Of a stretch of DNA of 24,596 nt, positions 15,184-23,409 are shown one piece after another; position 1 is the stretch's first letter; the number at the start of each line of letters is the position of its first letter. The translations under genes were made by a program, and so were the position numbers. Where the stretch lies: positions 1 to 24,596 of the forward strand of contig JBLHMP010000064.1 in NCBI GenBank assembly GCA_047623555.1. Reading direction: 5' to 3'. Under the pieces are notes generated by a model, which searched no databases, was not told the DNA's origin, and saw only the letters and a list, made by a program, of their open reading frames with translations. This DNA comes from NORP181 sp047623555. Lineage in GTDB: Bacteria; Pseudomonadota; Alphaproteobacteria; Rhodobacterales; Rhodobacteraceae.

Positions 15184-15602
15184 AGGTACGTCAACAAGCT
15201 GGCGCATTTTCGTGAACCAACACCCCTTGACCAGCAAGCCGTTGTACCGATGAACCGCGATACACTGTGCTGTTTATGCTTGGTGCAGCCTTTGTCTCGG
15301 GTTGGCTACCTGAAGAGGGCGCCTGTTATCTGACCGTGAACCCAAATCTGCCGGTTGGCGAATCCCAGATTACGGTTAAGGATGCGCCGGTTGACGCATT
15401 TTGGTCGATCAGCAGGTACAACATGGACGGATATTTACAGGACAATCGCCTTGATGCGTTCAGTGTGAACAACCCGACCTGCCGGCCCAATGATGACGGA
15501 TCAGTAGCTGTCAATCTAGGTGGCTGCTGGCTATTTCCCACGGCGCAGAAAACCCTATACCAGAACGGATTGATATACCTGTCAGAACAGAGGCAGGCCT
15601 GA
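15184..15602 (+). pseudogene. DUF1254/DUF1214 protein remnant
   Basis: Codons from 15184 (YVNKLAHFREPTPLDQQA, then VVPMNRDTL) match the DUF1254 N-terminal signature. This frame then breaks near 15265. In another frame, from about 15268, the product (GWLPEEGACYLTVNPNLPVG ... APVDAFWSISRYNMDGYLQ) matches the C-terminal DUF1214 domain, up to NLGGC, after which the expected NCLPIMxGWNYxVRLYRPR end is replaced by unrelated residues. So the middle of the gene is deleted, the two ends are out of frame, and the tail is lost. Intact members are usually exported proteins of over 400 residues. The open frame from 15267 (111 codons) would make only the C-terminal fragment. Confidence 0.75.
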
Positions 15603-15613
15603 TAGGCCGCCCT

Positions 15614-16072
15614 TTAAACCGGTAATGCAGTGGTCTTGAATACGGTCCGCAGCGCAAACGAGCTTTGCATTTGCACCACACCCGGCAACCGGGCCAGATA
15701 CTGGCGATGGATACGGGCGAAGTCTTCCGTGTTTTCGGCGACAACTTTTAGCAGGTAATCCGCCGATCCGGCCATCAGGTGACATTCCAACACATCCGGT
15801 ATCCGCGCCACCGCCCGTTCAAACGCGTCCAGCACATCATCCGCCTGCCCCTGCAAGGTGATTTCAACAAACACAGTTGTAGAAACCTGCATTTTACGAG
15901 CATCCAATAGCGCAACATAATCGCGAATATAGCCCTCGGCCTCTAGTCGCTGAACCCGGCGATGGCAGGCCGACGGCGATAGGTTCACCTTATCCGACAG
16001 ATCCGAATTCGACATCCGGCCGCGTTTTTGCAGGGCTGTCAGGATTCGGCGATCTGTTGTGTCTAGGGTCAT
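15614..16072 (-). CDS. Lrp/AsnC-family transcriptional regulator
   Basis: This 152-residue protein is a leucine-responsive-type regulator. The N-terminal winged helix-turn-helix (LDTTDRRILTALQKRGRMSN ... LSPSACHRRVQRLEAEGYI) is followed by the RAM ligand-binding domain (VFVEITLQ ... VLECHLMAGSADYLLKVVAE). The start is the ATG at 16070-16072; the frame runs upstream into antisense of ald and that extension is not real. It is divergent from alanine dehydrogenase, an arrangement in which the regulator usually activates ald in response to L-alanine or leucine. By context it is the AldR/AlaR type, but the ligand is inferred. Confidence 0.93.
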   Translation of the reverse strand: MTLDTTDRRILTALQKRGRMSNSDLSDKVNLSPSACHRRVQRLEAEGYIRDYVALLDARKMQVSTTVFVEITLQGQADDVLDAFERAVARIPDVLECHLMAGSADYLLKVVAENTEDFARIHRQYLARLPGVVQMQSSFALRTVFKTTALPV

Positions 16073-16110
16073 TGGCGCAGATTCCTTGCAAGGTTTTCTA
16101 ATGTTGCACA

Positions 16111-16120
16111 AGAATATTCT
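16111..16120. promoter_or_regulatory. Possible Lrp-type operator between the regulator and ald
   Basis: AGAATATTCT is a perfect ten-base palindrome in the 138-base divergent intergenic region, in A/T-rich surroundings typical for Lrp-family sites. It is 39 bases before the regulator ATG and 91 before ald. Confidence 0.4.
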
Positions 16121-16210
16121 AATCCTACCCCAAATGACGAGGGATATTTTCACAGATATTGCGCGCGGGTCATCCCATATTTCATTTATGGCGCTCAAGG
16201 AGGAAAAACC

Positions 16211-17329
16211 ATGAAAATCGGATGCCCAAAAGAGATTAAACCACAGGAATTTCGCGTCGGCATGACGCCCAACGCCGCCCGAGAGGCGGTGGCGCATGGC
16301 CATGATGTGTTGATCCAAACCAATGCCGGTATTGGCTCTGGTTTTCCAGATGCCGACTATGTCGACGCCGGCGCCATCATTATCCAGACCGCCGAAGAAG
16401 TGTTTGCCACCGCCAACATGATCGTCAAGGTCAAGGAACCGCAGTCGGCCGAGCGTAAAATGCTGCGCCCCGATCAGCTGCTGTTCACCTATCTGCATTT
16501 GGCGCCGGACCCCGACCAGACCCACGACCTGTTGGCAAGCGGCTGCACCGCCATCGCCTATGAAACCGTCACCGATGCGGCCGGGGGCCTACCGCTGCTG
16601 GCGCCAATGTCCGAAGTCGCGGGCAAATTGGCCCCACAGGTTGGGGCCTGGACCTTGCAAAAGGCCAACGGCGGGCGTGGCGTTTTGATGGGCGGCGTTC
16701 CCGGTGTTGCTCCGGCCCGTGTTGCCGTCATTGGCGGCGGCGTGGTCGGCACCCATGCGGCGCGTGTCGCGGCAGGCATGGGTGCTGATGTGACCGTTCT
16801 GGACCGGTCTTTGCCCCGCATGCGCTATCTGGATGATGTGTTTGGCGGCCTGTTCAAAACCTCCTATGCCAGCGCGGGCAACACTGCTGAACTGGTGGCC
16901 GAGGCCGATATGGTTATCGGTGCGGTGCTGATCCCTGGTGCCGCGGCGCCAAAACTGGTCAGCCGGGCGCAGTTGTCAACGATGAAACCGGGCGCTGCGA
17001 TTGTTGATGTGGCCATCGACCAGGGCGGCTGTTTTGAAACCTCGCACGCAACCACACACCAAGACCCGATCTATGAGGTCGACGGTGTCATGCATTACTG
17101 TGTTGCCAACATGCCCGGTGCCGTGGCGCGGACTTCAACGATTGCGTTGGGCAATGCGACAATGTCATTCCTTTTGGCACTGGCCAACAAAGGCTGGCGT
17201 CAGGCCTGTAGCGACGATCGGCATTTAATGGCAGGTTTGAATGTCCACGCCGGACAGGTGACTTATGCCGCAGTGGGTAAGGCGCTGGGGCTGGACCTGC
17301 TTGACCCCACCCTTGCTATCAAACAGTAA
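16211..17329 (+). CDS. ald: Alanine dehydrogenase
   Basis: Ald catalyses the NAD-linked interconversion of L-alanine and pyruvate plus ammonium. The 372-residue length is standard. The N-terminal motif MKIGCPKEIKPQEFRVGMTP is conserved. The substrate-binding lysine lies in MIVKVKEP near 74 and the catalytic histidine in YLHLAPD near 96. The Rossmann loop VIGGGVVGTHAARVAAGMG is near 175, the catalytic Asp lies in VDVAIDQGG near 270, and HYCVANMPGAVARTST follows. A strong AAGGAGG lies eight bases before the ATG. Control by the divergent Lrp-type regulator is likely. Confidence 0.97.
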   Translation: MKIGCPKEIKPQEFRVGMTPNAAREAVAHGHDVLIQTNAGIGSGFPDADYVDAGAIIIQTAEEVFATANMIVKVKEPQSAERKMLRPDQLLFTYLHLAPDPDQTHDLLASGCTAIAYETVTDAAGGLPLLAPMSEVAGKLAPQVGAWTLQKANGGRGVLMGGVPGVAPARVAVIGGGVVGTHAARVAAGMGADVTVLDRSLPRMRYLDDVFGGLFKTSYASAGNTAELVAEADMVIGAVLIPGAAAPKLVSRAQLSTMKPGAAIVDVAIDQGGCFETSHATTHQDPIYEVDGVMHYCVANMPGAVARTSTIALGNATMSFLLALANKGWRQACSDDRHLMAGLNVHAGQVTYAAVGKALGLDLLDPTLAIKQ

Positions 17330-17337
17330 ACCTAAGT

Positions 17338-17360
17338 GGGCGCGCGCCAACAGCGCGCCC
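17338..17360. terminator. GC-rich hairpin after ald
   Basis: GGGCGCGC (17338-17345) and GCGCGCCC (17353-17360) form a perfect eight-base-pair stem with a seven-base loop, between the convergent ends of ald and mscL. No T-run follows on the plus strand, so it may act as a rho-assisted or bidirectional terminator. Confidence 0.5.
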
Positions 17361-17370
17361 AAACCCGGCC

Positions 17371-17808
17371 TCAGGCTTTGGCCTTCAAAGCAACAAGAAT
17401 TTCGCCAAGCAATTCGACTTCGGTCGGCCCTGCGGCGGCTTCTTCGATCACGGCGATCTCTTTTTCCTTTTTCTTAGCTGCACTTCTGACCTTGTTCACA
17501 AAACGAACCAGCGTAAACAGTACAAAGGCCACGATAAAGAAATTGATTACCGCCATGATAAAGGCACCAAACGCAAACACTGAATCCCCAGCTTCGCGCG
17601 CGGCTGCGACAGTTTCAAATTTCTCACCACCCAGAACATAATACCAATCTGAAAAATCAAACCCTCCGGTAAAAAGGGCAATCGTCGGGTTTATCAAATC
17701 ACCGACCACGGATTTGACGATGCCAGTAAATGCGGCACCAATTATGATGCCGACGGCCATATCCACCACATTGCCCCTGGCGATAAATTCCTTGAACTCT
17801 TGCAACAT
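17371..17808 (-). CDS. mscL: Large-conductance mechanosensitive channel
   Basis: MscL is the pentameric inner-membrane valve that opens under high membrane tension and protects against osmotic downshock. The 145-residue protein shows the amphipathic start MLQEFKEFIARGNVVDMAVG, the first membrane helix with the pore-lining glycines (GIIIGAAFTGIVKSVVGDLI), a periplasmic loop, the second helix (FGAFIMAVINFFIVAFVLFT) and the charged C-terminal bundle (KKKEKE ... LLGEILVALK). GAGG lies about eight bases before the ATG at 17806-17808, preferred over the ATG two codons upstream. Confidence 0.95.
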   Translation of the reverse strand: MLQEFKEFIARGNVVDMAVGIIIGAAFTGIVKSVVGDLINPTIALFTGGFDFSDWYYVLGGEKFETVAAAREAGDSVFAFGAFIMAVINFFIVAFVLFTLVRFVNKVRSAAKKKEKEIAVIEEAAAGPTEVELLGEILVALKAKA

Positions 17809-17945
17809 TGTCATTCCTCTACCGATCAGTTCGACGTTGTGTGCGCCATTACACAATCCCTAGCACATAGGCAAACATCCAGAGCTCTGTTCTTCCCAAC
17901 ACTTACCCCTAGATTATTAACACATTGTTTTTCAGGAGGCGCAAA

Positions 17946-18644
17946 ATGTCATTACTCGATTCATTTCCCATCACCAAAAAATGGCCTGCAACCAACCCGG
18001 ACGTTGTGCAGCTTTACGCTTTCCCCACGCCCAACGGCGTTAAGGTTTCTATCGCACTGGAAGAAATGGGCATCCCCTACGAAGCGCATTTGGTCACGCT
18101 GTCTGATGCCGACGTCAAAAGCCCGGAATTCCTGTCGCTAAATCCAAACAACAAAATCCCCGCCATTGTCGATCCGAACGGACCGGATGGCGCGCCGATT
18201 GGCCTGTTTGAAAGCGGTGCAATTCTGATCTATCTGGCCGAAAAATCTGGTAAGCTGGTGGGCAAAACCGCGTCTGAGAAGGCCGAAGTGATCCAATGGC
18301 TGATGTTCCAGATGGGCGGCCTTGGCCCGATGTTGGGGCAACTTGGGTTCTTTTACAAATTCGCAGGGGCCGAGATCGAAGACCCGCGCCCGCGCGACCG
18401 GTACGTGAACGAATCGCGGCGTTTGTTGGCGGTTCTGGAAAAGCAACTCGAAGGCCGCGACTGGATTGCCGGGGACTATTCCATCGCCGACATCGCCATC
18501 GTCCCTTGGCTGCGCGGCATTGATTTCTATGGTGCCAAAGAGATTCTGAACTGGGACAACCACAAAAATCTAGCCGCCTATTTGGCCCGGTTTGAGGCCC
18601 GCCCAGCCGTACAAATCGGACTGGTCACCCCACCTCGCGGTTAA
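17946..18644 (+). CDS. Glutathione S-transferase, YghU/YfcG-like
   Basis: This 232-residue protein fits the Nu-class-like group of bacterial glutathione transferases, some of which reduce disulphides or peroxides with glutathione. The thioredoxin-like N-terminal domain starts at LYAFPTPNGVKVSIALEEMG and includes the glutathione-binding NPNNKIPAIVD and FESGAILIYLAE. The all-helical C-terminal domain contains the N-capping region DYSIADIAIVPW. The ATG at 17946 is preceded by a strong AGGAGG seven bases away, which decides it over an upstream in-frame ATG at 17925. No linked pathway genes indicate a specific substrate. Confidence 0.92.
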   Translation: MSLLDSFPITKKWPATNPDVVQLYAFPTPNGVKVSIALEEMGIPYEAHLVTLSDADVKSPEFLSLNPNNKIPAIVDPNGPDGAPIGLFESGAILIYLAEKSGKLVGKTASEKAEVIQWLMFQMGGLGPMLGQLGFFYKFAGAEIEDPRPRDRYVNESRRLLAVLEKQLEGRDWIAGDYSIADIAIVPWLRGIDFYGAKEILNWDNHKNLAAYLARFEARPAVQIGLVTPPRG

Positions 18645-18649
18645 CCCTG

Positions 18650-18676
18650 AATTGCCGGGCGTTCAGTCCGGCAATT
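18650..18676. terminator. Hairpin between the convergent GST and ytoQ genes
   Basis: AATTGCCGG (18650-18658) and CCGGCAATT (18668-18676) form a perfect nine-base-pair stem around a nine-base loop. It begins five bases after the GST stop and includes the last codons of ytoQ on the other strand, so it probably serves both genes. Confidence 0.6.
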
Positions 18677-19112
18677 TACCCGTCAGCACATAGCGCAAAA
18701 TCTCAACCACCTGGCTTGGTTCTTGCGCCACGGCCAAGGCCGCTGCATCCACCTCTTTTAGGGCATGCGCATGATCCGGTCCGTGCAGAACAATCAGTGA
18801 TTTGCCAAGAGCCGCCGCATAACCGGCATCAAACGCAGCATTCCACTGCTTATACTGATCGCCAAACCGCACCACGACCACGTCGGCATCGGCAATGCCT
18901 TTGCGTGTACGGATCGCATTCATCTGCGCGCCTTTGCGGTCATGCCAGGATTTATCAGGCTCAGCCCCCAAAATCGTAACACCACAATCATCGCTGGCCG
19001 CGTGATCGGTTACAGGCCCATGAAACGACATATCCAACCCTTCGGCCCCAGCAACAATCTGCTCACGCCAATCGGTGTGAATCTCACCCGACAAATAGAC
19101 ATTCAATCCCAT
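18663..19112 (-). CDS. ytoQ: YtoQ family protein
   Basis: The 149-residue protein matches the YtoQ family, whose fold resembles nucleoside 2-deoxyribosyltransferases but whose reaction is not established. Recognisable features are the start MGLNVYLSGEIHTDWREQI, FHGPVTDHAASD near residue 30, and the central ADVVVVRFGDQYKQWNAAFD. It ends with a helix, QVVEILRYVLTGKL. GGAGGG lies just before the ATG at 19110-19112; the frame is open further upstream but without a better start. It follows pheT on the same strand after 79 bases that contain hairpins. Confidence 0.88.
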   Translation of the reverse strand: MGLNVYLSGEIHTDWREQIVAGAEGLDMSFHGPVTDHAASDDCGVTILGAEPDKSWHDRKGAQMNAIRTRKGIADADVVVVRFGDQYKQWNAAFDAGYAAALGKSLIVLHGPDHAHALKEVDAAALAVAQEPSQVVEILRYVLTGKLPD

Positions 19113-19125
19113 AATCCCTCCCCCT

Positions 19126-19151
19126 AAAGGACAGGAAACACCCTGCCCTTT
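19126..19151 (-). terminator. Probable terminator of the pheS-pheT operon
   Basis: On the minus strand AAAGGGCAGG and CCTGTCCTTT form a ten-base stem with one mismatch and a six-base loop, ending in TTT, 41 bases after the pheT stop. A second smaller hairpin (TCGCC-GAA-GGCGA, 19171-19183) lies between it and pheT. Confidence 0.45.
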
Positions 19152-19191
19152 CTGCTTTCCATAAATATCCTCGCCGAAGGCGAATCCTACG

Positions 19192-21588
19192 CTATCCGCG
19201 CAAAACACCACCGGTGGCTTTGGCTACTTTCGCAATGATCTTTGCACTGACGGCTTCAATATCGGCATCCTTTAGCGTCGCCTTTGTCGGCTGCAAACGC
19301 ACCGTCACTGCCAGAGATTTCTTGCCCTCATCCAACGACCCGCCGACGAATTCATCAAACACCCGCACATCAACAATCAGCGCCTTATCCGCGCCCGCCG
19401 CGGCATTCACCAAGGTCAAAGCCTCAACACCCGAGTCCACGACAAAGGCAAAGTCCCGTTCGACAGCCTGCAAATCACGCAGCTCAAGCGCCAGACGTGT
19501 TGTGCCGGCCTGGCGTGGCATCGGCACCTCGCCCAGCCAGATGGTAAACGCCATCGCAGGCCCTTTGATGTCCATCGCAGCGAGCACCTTGGGATGCAAT
19601 TCACCAAAGATACCCAGCGTCTTTTTCGGCCCCAGACAGATCCGCCCGTGCCGTCCCGGATGCCACCATTCACGCCCACGGCGCAGGATTTGCACCTTGC
19701 TCGGCGCACCAATCGCCGCCAAAATCGCCTCGGCATCCGCCTTAACGTCATAGACATCAACCGCACGCGACGTGCCGTGCACATCCTTGGGTCCGGTGCG
19801 CCCGATCAGCAAACCGCTGATCAGCATATGCTGCTCCCCCGGTTCACCGCCACTAAACGCCGGTCCCACCTCAAACAGCGCCAAATCCATGAACCCACGC
19901 GCCTGATTGCGCGCTGCCGCCGACAACAACCCGGGCAACAATGCTGGGCGCATATGCGACATTTCGGAACTGATCGGATTGGTCAACATCGTCGCGTCAT
20001 CGCCACCACCAAACAGCGCCGCACTGGCCTGATCAATGAACGAATAGGTCACGCATTCATTATATCCCAGCACCGCACAGGTCCGCCGCGCCATCTGTTC
20101 GCGCCGCTGTACCGGTGTCATCACCGGCCGGGGCACGCCCGGTGTCAGACGCGGCAAAGGCCGCCCCTCAAGCAGGGTAAGTGAGGCCATCCGCGCCACC
20201 TCTTCGACCAGATCAGCCTCGCCCTGAACGTCAGGGCGCCAGCTGGGCACATTGGCCATATTGCCCTCAAGCCGGAAACCAAGCCGCGTCAATGTCTGCC
20301 GCTGCTGCGCCTCAGGAATATCCATACCCACCAACGACTGCACCCTTGCAGCATTCAGCTTATAGGCGCGGGAATGATCCGGCACATCGCCGACAATCAC
20401 CACCTCAGACGCCTCACCACCGCACAAATCAATGATCATCTGCGTCGCCAGTTCCAACCCCGGCAGGGTAAATTCCGGATCAATACCGCGCTCATTGCGA
20501 TAGCGCGCATCGGAATTTATTTTCAACGCCCGCCCGGTCAATGCAATCTGGATATGGTCCCAAAAGGCGCTCTCGACGAACACATCGGTGGTGTCCTCAG
20601 TGACGCTGGACCCCAGCCCGCCCATAATACCGCCAATGCTTTCCGGGCCATTATCGTCCGAAATCACCATCATTCCGGGCTGCAGCGCGTATTCTTTGTC
20701 GTCCAGCGCCATGATCGTCTGACCCTCTGTGGCGCGATGCACCCGCAGATCACCCACCACTTTATTTGCATCAAACACATGCAAAGGCCGGTTGCGATCA
20801 TAGGTGAAAAAGTTGGTAATATCGACCAGTTTGGAAATCGGCCGCAGCCCAATCGCGCGGAGCAAATCCTGCAACCACTGCGGGCTTGGCCCGTTCTGCA
20901 CACCGCGAATGACGCGCCCGGCAAATACCGGACAGCCATCCGCTGCATCCTCGTCAATTGTCACGGCAATCGGACAGGCGAAATCCACCGCCACAGGTTC
21001 AATCACGCGGGTTTTCAACGTGCCAAGACCGCGTGCCGCCAGATCGCGGGCAATGCCGTAAACACCCAACGCGTCGGGCCGGTTTGGCGTGATGGCGATT
21101 TCGATCACCGGGTCAACTTTGGACGGCTCATTCTCGGCCAGCCAATCAACAAAGCGGTCACCGACTTCGCCACTGGGCAGCTCAATAATGCCATCATGTT
21201 CGTCAGACAATTCGAGCTCTTTTTCAGAGGCCATCATGCCGTAGCTTTCAATGCCACGAATTTTGCCAACGCCAATGGTGGTATCAATTCCGGGCACATA
21301 AACGCCGGGTTTGGCGACAACCACGGTGATGCCTTCGCGGGCATTTGGTGCGCCACAAATAATCTGCAACTCGCCCTCGTCGGTATCAACCTTGCAGACC
21401 CGCAAACGATCCGCATCCGGGTGTTTTTCCGCATGGGTCACATAGCCAAGGGTAAACTCCTTGAGCCGGTCGGCGGGGTTAATAACCTCTTCGACCTCAA
21501 GCCCCAGATCAGTGAGCGCATAGGTGATATCATCGACAGAGGCCGCGGTATCGAGGTGATCTTTGAGCCAAGAGAGAGTAAATTTCAT
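19192..21588 (-). CDS. pheT: Phenylalanine--tRNA ligase beta subunit
   Basis: PheT is the tRNA-binding and editing subunit of the alpha2-beta2 enzyme that charges tRNA-Phe. The 798-residue length is typical. The N-terminal part contains the EMAP/OB tRNA-binding domain (FTLGYVTHAEKHPDADRLRV ... IICGAPNAREG, about 40-90). The B3/B4 editing region follows in the middle (AIGLRPISKLVDITNFFTYD, then RPLHVFDANK). The B5 domain and catalytic-like domain come next (YNECVTYSFIDQ). The C-terminal ferredoxin-fold anticodon-binding domain includes AVERDFAFVVD and GKKSLAVTVRLQP. Its ATG overlaps the stop of the upstream inserted gene as ATGA, indicating translational coupling. Confidence 0.96.
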   Translation of the reverse strand: MKFTLSWLKDHLDTAASVDDITYALTDLGLEVEEVINPADRLKEFTLGYVTHAEKHPDADRLRVCKVDTDEGELQIICGAPNAREGITVVVAKPGVYVPGIDTTIGVGKIRGIESYGMMASEKELELSDEHDGIIELPSGEVGDRFVDWLAENEPSKVDPVIEIAITPNRPDALGVYGIARDLAARGLGTLKTRVIEPVAVDFACPIAVTIDEDAADGCPVFAGRVIRGVQNGPSPQWLQDLLRAIGLRPISKLVDITNFFTYDRNRPLHVFDANKVVGDLRVHRATEGQTIMALDDKEYALQPGMMVISDDNGPESIGGIMGGLGSSVTEDTTDVFVESAFWDHIQIALTGRALKINSDARYRNERGIDPEFTLPGLELATQMIIDLCGGEASEVVIVGDVPDHSRAYKLNAARVQSLVGMDIPEAQQRQTLTRLGFRLEGNMANVPSWRPDVQGEADLVEEVARMASLTLLEGRPLPRLTPGVPRPVMTPVQRREQMARRTCAVLGYNECVTYSFIDQASAALFGGGDDATMLTNPISSEMSHMRPALLPGLLSAAARNQARGFMDLALFEVGPAFSGGEPGEQHMLISGLLIGRTGPKDVHGTSRAVDVYDVKADAEAILAAIGAPSKVQILRRGREWWHPGRHGRICLGPKKTLGIFGELHPKVLAAMDIKGPAMAFTIWLGEVPMPRQAGTTRLALELRDLQAVERDFAFVVDSGVEALTLVNAAAGADKALIVDVRVFDEFVGGSLDEGKKSLAVTVRLQPTKATLKDADIEAVSAKIIAKVAKATGGVLRG

Positions 21589-22205
21589 GTTCCGTCACCA
21601 TTGATTTCAATAGGGGGGAGGCCCGGGGCCTCTATCGATATTGCCTCGGTTTTATCAAATTCTTGCTTTCGCATTTCAGTCACCAGCAAGCCAATATTTT
21701 TCCGTTGCGCATCTCTTGCTTGCCTCACTAACTTCTGCATTTCTTCAACATACTTTTTGGATAACGTCCCTTGTTCAGGGGAGTTCTGAAGGATGCTTTT
21801 AACTTTTAGGCCCACATCATAAAAGAGCTTCTTATTCCCCTGATTCATGTCAGAAACCGAATTGATAACTTCCTTTGATGCACACAGTGCTAGCTTTAGC
21901 ATTTCGTTATCTGACAGGGTATTAATCTTCGCAAACGTTTGTGTGATCGTCTCTGGGGAATCCACTGTTTTGTCACTCCCGAGAACATTCAGTTCCATTT
22001 CCAATTTCAGCCAAGCTTCGATGAAATCACGATACGCTTCACGCTGCTCACGTCTGAGTTCGTTGTCCCAGTCTTTCTTTTTTTGCCAAGGATATGCCGC
22101 GAACGCGATTACTAGCGCCGTAACCGCAGCAATAAGGGTAGGAACGTACGATTCGAGCCAATAAAAATCCCGGCAAACGTTTTCACATGCAGTGATCGTT
22201 TCCAT
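21585..22205 (-). CDS. Membrane-anchored helical protein of unknown function inside the pheS-pheT operon
   Basis: I do not recognise this 206-residue protein. It has a short N-terminal stretch with two cysteines and one membrane span (about residues 20-40, VPTLIAAVTALVIAFAAYPW). A long, charged, mostly helical cytoplasmic part follows (KKKDWDNELRREQREAYRDF onward), with coiled-coil-like stretches, and the tail is PPIEING. Its start codon directly follows the pheS stop (TAG then ATG), and its TGA overlaps the pheT ATG by four bases. It is thus translated in register with the operon. Its composition is distinctly A+T-richer than pheS and pheT, suggesting acquisition. pheS and pheT are usually adjacent with nothing between them. 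Confidence 0.78.
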   Translation of the reverse strand: METITACENVCRDFYWLESYVPTLIAAVTALVIAFAAYPWQKKKDWDNELRREQREAYRDFIEAWLKLEMELNVLGSDKTVDSPETITQTFAKINTLSDNEMLKLALCASKEVINSVSDMNQGNKKLFYDVGLKVKSILQNSPEQGTLSKKYVEEMQKLVRQARDAQRKNIGLLVTEMRKQEFDKTEAISIEAPGLPPIEINGDGT

Positions 22206-23282
22206 CTACCTCGACAACCCACCGTGTAAATTTGGCGTATCCAAACTCACAAACCCATAATGCCGCAACCAGCGCAGATCACTCTCAAAGAACGCCCGCA
22301 AATCAGGGATGCCGTATTTCAGCATCGCGATCCGGTCGATGCCCATGCCAAAGGCAAAGCCCTGCCATTCATCCGGGTCAATCCCGCCCGCCGCGAGCAC
22401 CTTGGGGTGGACCATGCCAGAACCAAGAACCTCCATCCAGCCGTCACCTTCGCCGATGCGCAGCTGGCCATCGACCCAGGAACACTGAATATCCACTTCG
22501 GCCGAGGGTTCGGTGAACGGGAAATGCGAGGCGCGGAACCGGGTTTTGACATCAATTTCAAAGAACGCCGAGAAAAATTCCTCAAGCGTCCATTTCAGGT
22601 TGGCCATCGAAATGTCGCGGTCAATCGCGAGGCCCTCGACCTGATGAAACATCGGTGTGTGTGTCTGGTCGTAATCGGCACGGTACACGCCACCGGGGCA
22701 GATGATACGCAGTGGTGCGCCTTCGGCCTCCATCGTGCGGATTTGCACGGGCGACGTGTGGGTGCGCAACACGTTGGGTGCGCGGTTGTCGCCCTTGGCG
22801 CGGTGCATGTAAAACGTATCCATCTCGGCGCGGGCCGGATGATGGCCGGGGATGTTCAGCGCGTCAAAGTTATACCAATCGGTATCAATGCGCGGCCCTT
22901 CGGCAACGGCGAACCCCAGTTCGGCAAAGATCGCGGTGACCTCTTCGGTGACTTGCGACACAGGATGCAGCGTGCCCTGCCCGTGACCGCGCCCGCGCGC
23001 AGGCAATGTCACGTCGAGCCATTCGGTGCGCAGGCGTTCATCAAGCGCAGCATCGGCCAGCCCGGCGCGTTTGCCAGCAATGGCGCTGTTGATCTCGTCC
23101 TTGAGCGCATTTAGCGCAGGCCCGGCCACCTGGCGTTGCTCGGGCGTCATTTTGCCCAGTTCACGCATTTTTAGCGCGACTTCGCCTTTTTTGCCGACGG
23201 CCGTGATGCGGATGGTCTCAAGGGCGGATTCATCCGCCGCATCGGCGATTTGACCCAGATATTTGGCTTTCAGATCGTCCAT
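22206..23282 (-). CDS. pheS: Phenylalanine--tRNA ligase alpha subunit
   Basis: PheS is the catalytic subunit of phenylalanyl-tRNA synthetase. From the ATG at 23280-23282 it has 358 residues: an N-terminal helical coiled-coil arm (MDDLKAKYLGQIADAADESA ... ALDERLRTEWLDVTLP) and the class II core. In the core, motif 1 is around HPVSQVTEEVTAIFAELGFA, the active-site segment is RTHTSPVQIRTM, and motif 2 surrounds GGVYRADYDQTHTPMFHQVEG. Motif 3 is GMGIDRIAMLKYGIPDLR. A GGGGA lies seven bases before this ATG; the ATG four codons earlier is possible. It is the first gene of the three-gene operon and is divergent from the beta-lactamase-like gene. Confidence 0.96.
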   Translation of the reverse strand: MDDLKAKYLGQIADAADESALETIRITAVGKKGEVALKMRELGKMTPEQRQVAGPALNALKDEINSAIAGKRAGLADAALDERLRTEWLDVTLPARGRGHGQGTLHPVSQVTEEVTAIFAELGFAVAEGPRIDTDWYNFDALNIPGHHPARAEMDTFYMHRAKGDNRAPNVLRTHTSPVQIRTMEAEGAPLRIICPGGVYRADYDQTHTPMFHQVEGLAIDRDISMANLKWTLEEFFSAFFEIDVKTRFRASHFPFTEPSAEVDIQCSWVDGQLRIGEGDGWMEVLGSGMVHPKVLAAGGIDPDEWQGFAFGMGIDRIAMLKYGIPDLRAFFESDLRWLRHYGFVSLDTPNLHGGLSR

Positions 23283-23409
23283 GACCGTCCCCATTCAAGT
23301 TCAAGTCGTGCTAGCGGGCCAGCCCGATGATTGCAAGGCAGACACAAGGGTGATGGACAATATGGCATACGGATCGGTACCATCCGGTCACATGGTTTGG
23401 GAGAGCGTC

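Noticed and set aside
15614..16525. 303-codon version of the Lrp-type regulator
   Set aside because: The upstream half is antisense to ald and unlike any Lrp protein; the normal family start is the ATG at 16070-16072.
18650..18676. Perfect 9-bp inverted repeat as a mobile-element end
   Set aside because: Its place between two convergent stops is fully explained by a shared terminator.
20374..21789. 471-codon open frame on the plus strand opposite pheT
   Set aside because: It is antisense to a clearly conserved gene, has no recognisable domains, and its composition follows the third-position bias of pheT. It also runs through the pheT start into the next gene.
22260..23114. 284-codon open frame on the plus strand opposite pheS
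   Set aside because: Antisense shadow of a well-supported synthetase gene with no ribosome site or domain.
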